Shown: positions 1-5,572, counted from the first letter of the stretch. The stretch: 5,572 nucleotides of DNA from Clostridia bacterium (GCA_017452945.1 JAFTLD010000023.1:1-5572), one strand, 5' to 3'. Made by a program: numbers and translations. Notes: generated by a model not told the origin, from the letters alone.

Positions 1-16
1 AAGGAGTCAGGGGGAG

Positions 17-61
17 GCGGGGGACAGAAACTACGGCGTTTGAGTTGGTTCTGTCCCCCGC
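17..61. repeat. Perfect 13-bp inverted repeat (stem-loop)
   Basis: The arms GCGGGGGACAGAA (17-29) and TTCTGTCCCCCGC (49-61) are perfectly complementary and enclose a 19-base loop. There is no T-tract on either side (the downstream bases are GAAAACGC), so it does not look like an ordinary intrinsic terminator. No gene overlaps it. It is most likely an intergenic palindromic repeat unit or a small non-autonomous element, but only one copy is visible here, so its repeat status is inferred. Confidence 0.55.
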
Positions 62-96
62 GAAAACGCACAGATAAACAAGCAGCGCACGATTAC

Positions 97-186
97 GGGG
101 CTCTGAACCCACGTTTGCGGTATACTTCAGCGTAATTCCACAGAACATCTACCGCAAACGATGCAAATCGCACAGCGATTTGCGGG
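97..186 (+). repeat. Intergenic palindromic repeat, copy 1 (operon downstream side)
   Basis: This is the first of two copies of an intergenic repeat; the other is at 5428-5520 in the same orientation. Bases 101-160 match 5433-5492 at 56 of 60 positions without gaps (differences at 111, 133, 150 and 159). The unit begins with GGGG-CTCTGAA-CCC. It then has GTTTGCGGT (113-121) complementary to ACCGCAAAC (151-159), and ends with a 9-bp hairpin GCAAATCGC / GCGATTTGC (163-171 and 175-183, loop ACA). The terminal hairpin differs in sequence between the copies but both form one. It carries no convincing gene and is probably a dispersed element of the host genome. Confidence 0.75.
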
Positions 187-205
187 GGCTGTCCATTCAG
201 ATACA

Positions 206-240
206 TGAGAAAAGCAGGAACGGCTCAAGCCGTTCCTGCT
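206..240 (-). terminator. Rho-independent terminator of the five-gene operon
   Basis: The arms AGCAGGAACGGCT (213-225) and AGCCGTTCCTGCT (228-240) pair perfectly over 13 bp around a tiny loop; in practice this would be 12 bp closed by a TCAA-type tetraloop. Read on the minus strand, the stem is followed immediately by TTTCTCAT, giving a short U-tract (TTTT including the last stem base). It lies about 107 bp after the ATPase stop codon, where transcription from the operon should end. On the plus strand the stem is followed by CTTCTGTG, so activity in that direction looks weaker. Confidence 0.75.
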
Positions 241-295
241 CTTCTGTGCTCGTAGGATAAAATTGCAACTTTGCCGCCTTCTATGAGAAAATAAC

Positions 296-314
296 TGTCC
301 AAAAATTTTGGACA
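296..314. promoter_or_regulatory. Near-perfect palindrome, possible operator or secondary 3' hairpin
   Basis: The 19-base sequence tgtccaaaaattttggaca is symmetric over 9 bp on each side of one central base. It sits about 33 bp past the ATPase stop codon, between it and the terminator at 206-240. The single-base centre is typical of protein-binding dyads, but as RNA the GGACA/TGTCC outer stem could also form a small 3'-end hairpin. No plus-strand gene begins nearby that it could control, so its role is open. Confidence 0.35.
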
Positions 315-329
315 ATATGGTTCATATTG
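313..329. repeat. Second adjacent dyad (CAATATG / CATATTG)
   Basis: CAATATG (313-319) and CATATTG (323-329) are perfectly complementary with a 3-base centre. The dyad overlaps the end of the neighbouring palindrome by two bases, so the two symmetries are stacked head to tail in the short stretch after the ATPase gene. It could be a binding site, or part of a folded 3' end that protects the operon mRNA. The sequence does not decide between these. Confidence 0.3.
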
Positions 330-347
330 CAGGATCTTTTCAACATC

Positions 348-1022
348 TCATGCCTTATTAATTTTTCCATCCGTCATATGAAATCGGATATCTGCCTTTT
401 CCGCGATCTCCTCGGCGTGGGTGACGACAATGACGCACTTCCCTCTCTCGTGCGCGGCGGCGCGCAGCAGCGAAACGATATTTTCACTGTTTTCGCTGTC
501 CAGGTTTCCCGTTGGCTCGTCGGCCAAAAGAATGGGCGGATCGGCAGCCAGAGTTCGCGCAATGGCCACGCGCTGCTGCTCTCCCCCCGAAAGCTGGCGA
601 GGAAATTTTTTCTCATGCGCCGAACCAAGCCCGACCTGTGACAAACACTGCCGCGCAGCAGCCTTTTTTTGCGGTAGGGGGGTCTGCACACGCGCAATAT
701 CAAACGCTAACATGACGTTTTCCAGCGCCGTCAAATGCGGAATCAACTGATATGACTGAAAGATCATACCGATATTTTTCCGGCGATACAGCGTAGCGGA
801 TTGTGCAAAAATTGACGTACCGTCAAGCAGGATATCTCCGCGCAGCGGACGGTCGAACGCCGCGATCAGCGAAAGCAGCGTAGTCTTACCGCACCCACTC
901 CTGCCGGTCAGTGCGTAAAAGTTTCCGGGCAAAAATTCCGCATCCACACCTCGCAGCGCATGAGTAACTCCGCTGCTTGACGTGTAATCATAATGAACGT
1001 CGCGCAGTTGCAAAAGAGTCAT
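348..1022 (-). CDS. MacB/LolD-type ABC transporter ATP-binding protein
   Basis: This 224-residue cytoplasmic ATPase is the energy-providing subunit for the two upstream permeases. All nucleotide-binding motifs are intact and in order: Walker A GRSGCGKT (40-47), Q-loop Q89 in FQSYQL, signature LSGGE (144-148), Walker B ILLADE with catalytic E169, D-loop NLD (173-175) and H-loop H202. The ADEPTGNLD context and the full-domain length of about 225 residues are typical of the MacB/LolD/FtsE-like group that partners FtsX-fold permeases, rather than nutrient importers. The ATG overlaps the stop codon of the preceding permease in an ATGA (1019-1022). It has a near-consensus Shine-Dalgarno GAGGTGAT five bases upstream (1028-1035), so it should be well translated. 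It is the last gene of the operon. The substrate cannot be read from the ATPase. The family call is firm; the exact subfamily (MacB, LolD or peptide-sensing type) is not. Confidence 0.95.
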   Translation of the reverse strand: MTLLQLRDVHYDYTSSSGVTHALRGVDAEFLPGNFYALTGRSGCGKTTLLSLIAAFDRPLRGDILLDGTSIFAQSATLYRRKNIGMIFQSYQLIPHLTALENVMLAFDIARVQTPLPQKKAAARQCLSQVGLGSAHEKKFPRQLSGGEQQRVAIARTLAADPPILLADEPTGNLDSENSENIVSLLRAAAHERGKCVIVVTHAEEIAEKADIRFHMTDGKINKA

Positions 1023-2584
1023 GGCGTATCACCTCGTTTCATCAAGTTACTTTTCAAAATCGGCAGCGCGAGCAGCAGTGATACCCCACACGCGCAGGGA
1101 ATACAAAATGCAAGCCAACAGAGCATTTCTTGGGAAATGGCATATCGCAGCGTGATATTACTGCTTTGATATGCTTGCATTGCCGTCTGCAGCTGCGCTT
1201 TGATTTGCGCGCTGTCCCTCATAAATTCTGTGATCGCTGAAAGATTGGCCACGGCATTCTCTGCCCGACTCTGCATATACTGCCAAACGGCAGCGCACAG
1301 ACCGCGCCCCACCAACTCACTCATCCCAATGGCCGTAAGATACGCAAGCAGCAGCACGGTAAATATCTCCGCAGCAAGTGTCAGAGCAATCACGCCACCT
1401 CGCTCTCCCAACGTGCGCCGCGTGAAGATCTCACCACCGCGCCTGCGAATAGCGTATCGCAGCAGCAAAAGCAGACACAGAATGCCAAAGGCAAGCGCGC
1501 AGCCATATAAAATCTCGGCAACGGTAGCGACGTGCGCGATCTGCGAGAGAGCAAATTTGTATTCGTAATCTCCGGCAACGATGGAAAAGTCCTCGGTACA
1601 AAGTCCGGCATCCATCAACGAGCCAATCACGCTTGCTGCCTCGGATGGCGTATCAAGATCACAGGTCACATACTGCACGCCAAGATCGTTCCAGGCGTTG
1701 GCATCCGGGCGAAGCGCATGCCATCCGCGCTCGGTGCGCGTCTGATAGTAATCGTACGTACGCCAAATACCGTTCCAGATGTCGGGCGTGGTCAATATTT
1801 TCAGGACCTCAAGTTCCGTATCCGTATCGTACACACCAATTACGTCAAGCTCAACGGCCGGCGGTGCAGGCATTTGTGCCATATCTTCCATCATGGAGGA
1901 TATACGGTCGGTAACGGATGCACCCGTTTGCATATCTCCCAAGTCAAGCCCGCTGACATTTTCCGTATACCAGCCAATGACCAGCTTATCCGGTGCACCG
2001 TACAAGTCATACAACGCACGAGGCAAGATCACACCGTCACCAAAGCGATGCTCATCAAAATAAGTAACGAACAGTTCTTCTTCCCCATAGTCAAGCGCTT
2101 CGGCAGCCATGCTCTGGTCTGTGCAGGCGTAAATGCCCACGTCGTAAACCTCGCGCCCCTGCAAAAAATACACCTGCGGCTGCATGGAAAAGCCCTCATT
2201 GGCAGCAATGTTTTCCATAATGGTTTGGTATTCCTCGCCCGTGCGAATCAGATCCAACGGAATAAAAAAAGAATTGACCGGGTAATTCAGCGCACCCAGT
2301 CCGGGCTGTGCCTCCAAGAGTGAAAGCACCGCCGCATCCAGCAGCCGCTCATTGCGATTGATCACCTGCGCCTTTCCGTCCTCGCCCATCACCTTCTCAT
2401 TTCTGGCTTTGAGCGAAACGGTCAGCGACACGTCGTATTGCGTCTCCAGCATTTCCATCGCATCACGGCAGGAATTTCTCACCGCGCCGCAAAGTAAAAT
2501 CAACGAGGTAATCAGTGCACAAGACAAAAATAGCGGCAGATAAATCTGCGGCAAGCGCCATATATTTTTGCATATTCTTCTCAT
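1019..2584 (-). CDS. Divergent FtsX-like ABC transporter permease (second of pair)
   Basis: This 521-residue membrane protein has MacB-type topology. It has one N-terminal membrane helix (about 13-34), a large extracytoplasmic domain (about 35-348), and three C-terminal helices (about 350-378, 398-421 and 486-510). The cytoplasmic stretch after the second helix, RRRGGEIFTRRTLGERGG (380-397), is a degenerate form of the FtsX-family RRRELGxLxALG coupling motif. ELDVIGVYD (245-253) resembles the fkVvGvy strand that closes MacB-type periplasmic core domains. About 65 residues separate helices 3 and 4; they are predicted helical by eye and rich in A, Q and charged residues. The chosen ATG (2584-2582) lies one base after the previous gene's stop codon and nine bases after GGAGG (2594-2598). 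Longer in-frame starts at 2593 and 2605 fall within or before that ribosome site and inside the upstream gene. It is more divergent than its partner and probably forms a heterodimer with it (inference). Confidence 0.85.
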   Translation of the reverse strand: MRRICKNIWRLPQIYLPLFLSCALITSLILLCGAVRNSCRDAMEMLETQYDVSLTVSLKARNEKVMGEDGKAQVINRNERLLDAAVLSLLEAQPGLGALNYPVNSFFIPLDLIRTGEEYQTIMENIAANEGFSMQPQVYFLQGREVYDVGIYACTDQSMAAEALDYGEEELFVTYFDEHRFGDGVILPRALYDLYGAPDKLVIGWYTENVSGLDLGDMQTGASVTDRISSMMEDMAQMPAPPAVELDVIGVYDTDTELEVLKILTTPDIWNGIWRTYDYYQTRTERGWHALRPDANAWNDLGVQYVTCDLDTPSEAASVIGSLMDAGLCTEDFSIVAGDYEYKFALSQIAHVATVAEILYGCALAFGILCLLLLLRYAIRRRGGEIFTRRTLGERGGVIALTLAAEIFTVLLLAYLTAIGMSELVGRGLCAAVWQYMQSRAENAVANLSAITEFMRDSAQIKAQLQTAMQAYQSSNITLRYAISQEMLCWLAFCIPCACGVSLLLALPILKSNLMKRGDTP

Positions 2585-2585
2585 T

Positions 2586-3944
2586 TTACACATCCTCCAC
2601 GGCACGTAGCAACTTGATCAGGCGACCTCGCATCACGTCAGCGCAGGAGATGAGCAGCATAGCAAGCAGCAAAACACCGACGATCTGCAGTGCCGCGCCG
2701 ATGCAAGAGAAGATCATCTCCCGACCGATCATCCCCTGCATGCTTTGCAGCTCGTTTTGTGCAAAGGCCAGCATGTCCGAGCCCGTATTTCGAAGCGCAT
2801 CCACCGAGGTACTCTCCGTTGCCCGTTGCAGCACCCAAACAGCCAACCTCTCTCCGCAAAGAGAGCTGATCACAGCACAAGCAGCAATGCCGAACGAGCA
2901 AGCAAAAACATTTTCCAGCACCACCTGCACAGCAATGAGCCCCCGACTCTGCCCGAGCGCTTGCAGCGTGCCAAGCTCGCGGCGGCGCGCACGGATAGTC
3001 GAATGAAGAAAGAGGATCATCAGCAATAGGGCAACTGCCGAAAAAACGATGCGGATGCCCGATACCGCCGCCATCAGCGTACGTGCGCCGCTATTGTTCC
3101 CCTCATAAATGTCGGAAACCTTGATAAAACGAGCGGGATAGCCCATCGCCATGTAATATTCGTTGACCTTCTGTTCAATCTGCGGAATCAAACGCTCATC
3201 GTCCACAAGGATCTGATAATTGTAGCAATCCACCGCCCGCGCACGCTCAAAGGTGCAAAGAGGAACGTAGATACGATTGCACTGCATATTGTAACTCAGC
3301 GTTGTCGTGCTGCGATCGCGCCACATCGTGTCGCGGTAAATACCGACTACGGTAAAGGGGGCGTCGCTCCCATCCTGCATTTGAATCTGTACAACATCTC
3401 CAACGCTCACATCGTTCAACTGTGCCAACTCCTCGCTGATCATGCAGACGGCATCGCCACGCTCGTGATCCTGCCGCGTCAGATATCGACCGTCGATCAG
3501 CAGCAGCTCTCCGCGTGCAAAGGCGGCAAGCTCACGGCTGTCTATCATGCCGTAGAGTAAAATATATCTCAGCCCATGATCTCCCATCCACTCGTAAGAC
3601 ACCGTTTCCAGATCGGATACGGTCGAACCCGTCACCTCGGCAGTATAATCCACGACATTGAGAAAATAAGCGTGAATATCCTCGATAAAACTCCACCAGC
3701 CACAATACATCAAATCATAGCTGCCAAACCCTTCGTTCCCCGTTTGCGGCGCACGGCGATCTACGATCAGGCGATAATAATCGGAATATGGATTTTCATA
3801 TCGGGTGCGGCACATCTCGCACACCTGCAAAACGATATTGCAAGCAACCAATGCGCAGCAGATCAAAGCCACCATCAGCGACACCGCAAGGGAGGTTTTG
3901 CGCCGTCGGCAAAAGGCTCGCCAGGACATACGTAACATGTTCAT
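2586..3944 (-). CDS. MacB/FtsX-type ABC transporter permease (first of pair)
   Basis: This 452-residue permease has a classic four-helix MacB-like layout. Helix 1 is about 16-40, an extracytoplasmic domain spans about 41-295, and helices 2-4 are about 296-316, 336-362 and 409-435. The FtsX-domain hallmark IRARRRELGTLQALGQSR (317-334) follows helix 2. The extracytoplasmic domain contains the usual MacB core pattern: IDGRYLTRQD (150-159), an ISEELAQ...VSVGDVVQI stretch (169-187) and FTVVGIYRD (197-205). The loop between helices 3 and 4 is about 45 residues, longer than the short turn I expect in this family. The ATG overlaps the preceding lipoprotein stop as ATGA (3941-3944), with GGAGG at 3949-3953. 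An alternative ATG two codons in has better spacing to the same site. It should couple ATP hydrolysis by the downstream ATPase to movement of its extracytoplasmic domain. Substrate unknown. Confidence 0.92.
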   Translation of the reverse strand: MNMLRMSWRAFCRRRKTSLAVSLMVALICCALVACNIVLQVCEMCRTRYENPYSDYYRLIVDRRAPQTGNEGFGSYDLMYCGWWSFIEDIHAYFLNVVDYTAEVTGSTVSDLETVSYEWMGDHGLRYILLYGMIDSRELAAFARGELLLIDGRYLTRQDHERGDAVCMISEELAQLNDVSVGDVVQIQMQDGSDAPFTVVGIYRDTMWRDRSTTTLSYNMQCNRIYVPLCTFERARAVDCYNYQILVDDERLIPQIEQKVNEYYMAMGYPARFIKVSDIYEGNNSGARTLMAAVSGIRIVFSAVALLLMILFLHSTIRARRRELGTLQALGQSRGLIAVQVVLENVFACSFGIAACAVISSLCGERLAVWVLQRATESTSVDALRNTGSDMLAFAQNELQSMQGMIGREMIFSCIGAALQIVGVLLLAMLLISCADVMRGRLIKLLRAVEDV

Positions 3945-4354
3945 GGTGCCTCCGTCGCCTCCTCTGCCTCATAGGGAAGATAGTGCTGTTCCATCCGATA
4001 GCCGCATTGACACTTGACGTCACAGCGAAGATAGATCTTTCCGTCAATGATGGTGTATCCATCATACTTGGTGCTGTATACCTCATGCGGCTGGACGGGG
4101 TTGATCGTCTCTCCGCATCGGCTGCACACCGTTTGATGGGTAGTCGCGGTACGTATCCGCTTTGGTTGATGTTCCACACAGGATGATTTTTCATCTTCGA
4201 TCCAGGTAATACTGCCCGGCGTGCGGTTTTCCAGATCCTCTTGCATCGCTTGATTGACGCGCAGGGAGGGTACGTCCTCCCCGCCGCAAGAAGTCAAAAG
4301 CAAACTGATCAGCACGCCAAGCAGTAAACCCTTGCGTTTCAAAAATTCTCGCAT
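3941..4354 (-). CDS. Small cysteine-rich lipoprotein, possible metal-binding
   Basis: This 137-residue predicted surface lipoprotein does not belong to a family I recognise. A charged n-region (MREFLKRKG), a leucine-rich core and the lipobox LTSC place the lipid-modified cysteine at C23. The mature part has six further cysteines: C59, the CSRC pair C77/C80, and the cluster C111, C115 and C117 (CDVKCQC). There are also H62, H73, H90 and H124. Two knuckle-like CxxCG/CxCG turns suggest a zinc-ribbon-like fold or a disulfide-bonded domain. The tail (EAEEATEAP) is acidic. The start chosen is the ATG at 4354, one base after the upstream stop codon (TGATATG). No strong Shine-Dalgarno is visible, so translation is probably by re-initiation. 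A longer in-frame start at 4498 would bury the signal peptide behind a basic extension overlapping the previous gene and is rejected. Its stop overlaps the permease start. Confidence 0.85.
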   Translation of the reverse strand: MREFLKRKGLLLGVLISLLLTSCGGEDVPSLRVNQAMQEDLENRTPGSITWIEDEKSSCVEHQPKRIRTATTHQTVCSRCGETINPVQPHEVYSTKYDGYTIIDGKIYLRCDVKCQCGYRMEQHYLPYEAEEATEAP

Positions 4355-4355
4355 A

Positions 4356-5060
4356 TCACTTGTGGGTCGGCGGCTCTTTAACTGTGTAAACGCGGAAATA
4401 ATTTTTGCCTTCCTCCACCGGGTGCTCCAACGCCTCCTCATACTTTTCAACAACACCCAAATAGGCTGTTTCACCATTTTGCGCCGCCGCGGTAGCAATA
4501 TAGGTAACCGTTCCGTTTTCGCTCAAGACCGGCGTCTTATTCTCGTCCACGTCGCAGCGGAAAGAAACCGTCACCTTGTGATCTGCGGTCAGGAAACGAA
4601 GCTTAAATTCTGCAATTTCAAGGAACGGAGCCTCGGTCAGCGGAGTGCTGAAACGCCACGTATCGCCATCACGACTGACTCCGGTCACCGGCAGGAAATA
4701 ACCTGTTTCTTCGGTGCGGAACAGTTCGATCGGCGTTTCATAGGTCAAGGACTCCCCGTCTGCGGGCAGCGCGATCTCATCGCAGTACAAAGTGATTTCA
4801 CCGAACAGGGAACTATCGTAAATCACGTAGCCATCTCCGCGCTCAAGAACGCCATATTCCAATTCCTCTTCTTGTTCGCCTTGCTCGCCGTCGTCGGGGT
4901 CACCCACTTCATTCCCGTCCTTGTTTTCATCCGGATTGGATGGATCCTCAATAGAATCATCGGATGGCGGTTCGGGGTCATCCTGCGGTAACGTATCGCG
5001 ACATGCGGTGAACGACATCACCAACAGAGCGCATATCAGCATTATCCATAATTTTTTCAT
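4356..5060 (-). CDS. Lipoprotein with acidic linker and beta-rich C-terminal domain
   Basis: This 234-residue first gene of the operon is of unrecognised family. The N-terminus MKKLWIMLICALLVMSFTAC is a type II signal peptide with the lipid-attachment cysteine at C20; the -3 position is F, tolerated but not ideal. Residues about 21-68 form a strongly acidic, proline- and glycine-containing linker rich in D and E, which would act as a flexible spacer from the membrane. The remainder (about 69-234) alternates hydrophobic and polar residues as in beta-sandwich proteins, with only two cysteines (C93, C169). The ATG is preceded by AAAGGAG (5068-5074) at seven-base spacing, the best-placed ribosome site of the operon. 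It probably acts outside the cell with the MacB-type permeases, as an accessory or substrate-binding subunit (inference from position only). Confidence 0.9.
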   Translation of the reverse strand: MKKLWIMLICALLVMSFTACRDTLPQDDPEPPSDDSIEDPSNPDENKDGNEVGDPDDGEQGEQEEELEYGVLERGDGYVIYDSSLFGEITLYCDEIALPADGESLTYETPIELFRTEETGYFLPVTGVSRDGDTWRFSTPLTEAPFLEIAEFKLRFLTADHKVTVSFRCDVDENKTPVLSENGTVTYIATAAAQNGETAYLGVVEKYEEALEHPVEEGKNYFRVYTVKEPPTHK

Positions 5061-5284
5061 AATATTTCTCCTTTACTATTACATATCGTATTTTTCAGCA
5101 TCATGCTTATTTGGTCATTGCGGCATACTTTTCCGCACATACGAATCGCCGCCTTAATTCATATGTGCTTTTATGTTAAATTTCAATCGATCAAATACGT
5201 ATATATTATTACTCATTTTTTTGTCTCCACGATTATTATAGTTACTAACAATGAACAAGTTTCCTGCCAACTCATTTTTTATAT
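5061..5284 (-). other. AT-rich 5' leader region of the operon
   Basis: This non-coding stretch of about 220 bases separates the predicted promoter from the first gene. Besides the ribosome site at 5068-5074 and the possible 20-codon ORF (5154-5216), it holds a weak hairpin TGCGG...CCGCA (5119-5123 and 5133-5137). No known riboswitch or T-box pattern was recognised, and no U-tract terminator was seen within it. Confidence 0.4.
5154..5216 (-). other. Possible 20-codon leader ORF in the 5' leader
   Basis: An ATG at 5216-5214 opens a 20-codon frame (MSNNIYVFDRLKFNIKAHMN) ending in TAA at 5156-5154. GGAG lies eight bases upstream (5225-5228), a good ribosome site in an otherwise AT-rich leader. 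It would be transcribed from the promoter at 5285-5313. It is too short to recognise, and no attenuator hairpin of convincing strength follows it. It could be a leader peptide, a decayed gene start, or chance. Confidence 0.2.
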
Positions 5285-5313
5285 ATTATATAAATTATTC
5301 AAGCAAATTGCAA
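5285..5313 (-). promoter_or_regulatory. Sigma-A-type promoter of the operon
   Basis: Read on the minus strand, -35 TTGCAA (5313-5308) and a perfect -10 TATAAT (5290-5285) are separated by 17 bases. Transcription would start near 5278, giving a leader of roughly 215 bases before the first lipoprotein gene. It lies in the AT-rich gap directly upstream of the operon and no other promoter of similar quality is visible. A second TATAAT (5240-5235) lacks a matching -35 at proper spacing. Confidence 0.6.
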
Positions 5314-5365
5314 TAGCCAGTTGCAAAAATTTACAAAATGGTAACAAATAGCAGGTAGAACAGCG

Positions 5366-5546
5366 TTGGCTCACGGAAGGAGGGGCGAAACCCCGAGTGG
5401 AGGGAGGCAACGGCGTGGTGCACCTCCGGGGACTCTGAACCCCCGTTTGCGGTATACTTCAGCGAAATTCCACAGAACATCGACCGCAAATGCTAGCAAC
5501 TTGCTTGCGCAATTTGCGGGCGAGTGCACCAACTGAGCCCAGCCAA
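5366..5546. repeat. Large nested inverted-repeat element upstream of the operon
   Basis: Several complementary pairs are nested around copy 2 of the repeat: TTGGCT (5366-5371) with AGCCAA (5541-5546); TGGTGCAC (5416-5423) with GTGCACCA (5524-5531); and GTTTGCGG with CCGCAAA inside. There is also a local hairpin GGGG-CGAAA-CCCC (5382-5394). The purine-rich GC composition contrasts sharply with the AT-rich leader next to it. No coding frame with a ribosome site was found. It is best read as a foldable intergenic element rather than a gene. Its true ends are uncertain, since it runs near the window edge. Confidence 0.5.
5428..5520 (+). repeat. Intergenic palindromic repeat, copy 2 (operon upstream side)
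   Basis: This is the partner of the repeat at 97-186 in the same orientation, sharing 56 of 60 bases over 5433-5492. It begins GGGG-ACTCTGAAC-CCCC and carries TTTGCGGT (5446-5453), complementary to ACCGCAAA (5483-5490). In this copy CCGCAAAT (5484-5491) is also perfectly complementary to ATTTGCGG (5512-5519), enclosing an inner AGCAA/TTGCT stem (5495-5505). The middle arm can therefore pair either way. Confidence 0.75.
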
Positions 5547-5572
5547 GGAAGGTGGGTGGTATGGAGGGCGGA

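Noticed and set aside
127..315. 62-codon minus-strand frame starting with TTG
   Set aside because: It runs through the intrinsic terminator hairpin and repeat copy 1 and has no ribosome site, so it is a frame created by repeats.
348..750. Several 67-109-codon frames across the ATPase gene on either strand
   Set aside because: They overlap a complete ATPase with every catalytic motif intact and have no features of their own.
1532..2323. 263-codon open frame on the plus strand
   Set aside because: It lies entirely antisense to the second permease, which has a coherent membrane topology, a ribosome site and tight operon spacing. The plus-strand product has no recognisable domain.
3941..4498. 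Longer start for the cysteine-rich lipoprotein
   Set aside because: The 48-residue basic extension overlaps the upstream lipoprotein gene and would place the signal peptide internally. The ATG at 4354, right after the upstream stop, gives a normal lipoprotein signal.
4254..4991. 245-codon open frame on the plus strand
   Set aside because: It is antisense to both lipoprotein genes, whose lipoboxes and coupled junctions are convincing. The plus-strand translation looks like an arbitrary read-through.
5235..5240. Second TATAAT as an alternative -10 box on the minus strand
   Set aside because: No -35-like hexamer lies 16-19 bases upstream. The nearest TTGGCA (5270-5265) is 24 bases away, so the promoter at 5285-5313 is preferred.
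97..5520. CRISPR array or integron attC sites
   Set aside because: There are only two repeat copies about 5.3 kb apart with no spacers. The core lacks a clear GTTRRRY-type attC crossover pair, and no integrase or cas gene is present.

Overview
The window holds one compact operon on the minus strand (about 5313 down to 206), bracketed on both sides by GC-rich, hairpin-forming intergenic repeats. It looks like a Gram-positive (Bacillota/Clostridia-like, probably gut) chromosome fragment. The supports are AAAGGAG and GAGGTGAT ribosome-binding sites, lipobox secretion signals, ABC3 (MacB/FtsX-type) permeases and an intrinsic terminator. The taxonomic call is inference; no marker gene is present.

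Layout, read in the direction of transcription (high to low coordinates). Positions 5341-5572 contain a GC-rich nested palindromic element with no gene. Positions 5061-5340 are an AT-rich leader with a good sigma-A-type promoter (-35 TTGCAA, 17-bp spacer, -10 TATAAT), a possible 20-codon leader ORF, and a strong ribosome-binding site. Five genes follow: a lipoprotein with an acidic linker (5060-4356); a small cysteine-rich lipoprotein (4354-3941); a MacB/FtsX-type permease (3944-2586); a second, more divergent permease of the same architecture (2584-1019); and the MacB/LolD-type ATPase (1022-348). Each junction is either a 4-bp ATGA overlap or a 1-bp gap, so the five genes are almost certainly co-transcribed and translationally coupled. 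After the ATPase come two adjacent dyad symmetries (296-329), an intrinsic terminator for the operon (206-240), a second copy of the intergenic repeat (97-186) and an unrelated 13-bp-arm hairpin (17-61).

How the genes may work together (inference): the two different permeases and one ATPase could form a heterodimeric MacB-type (type VII ABC) machine. Its large extracytoplasmic domains would work with the two surface lipoproteins on an envelope or exported substrate. Nothing in the sequence identifies the substrate. The least familiar parts are the cysteine-rich lipoprotein, the long extracytoplasmic loop between the third and fourth membrane helices of both permeases, and the 60-bp near-identical repeat (56/60) that brackets the operon in direct orientation.
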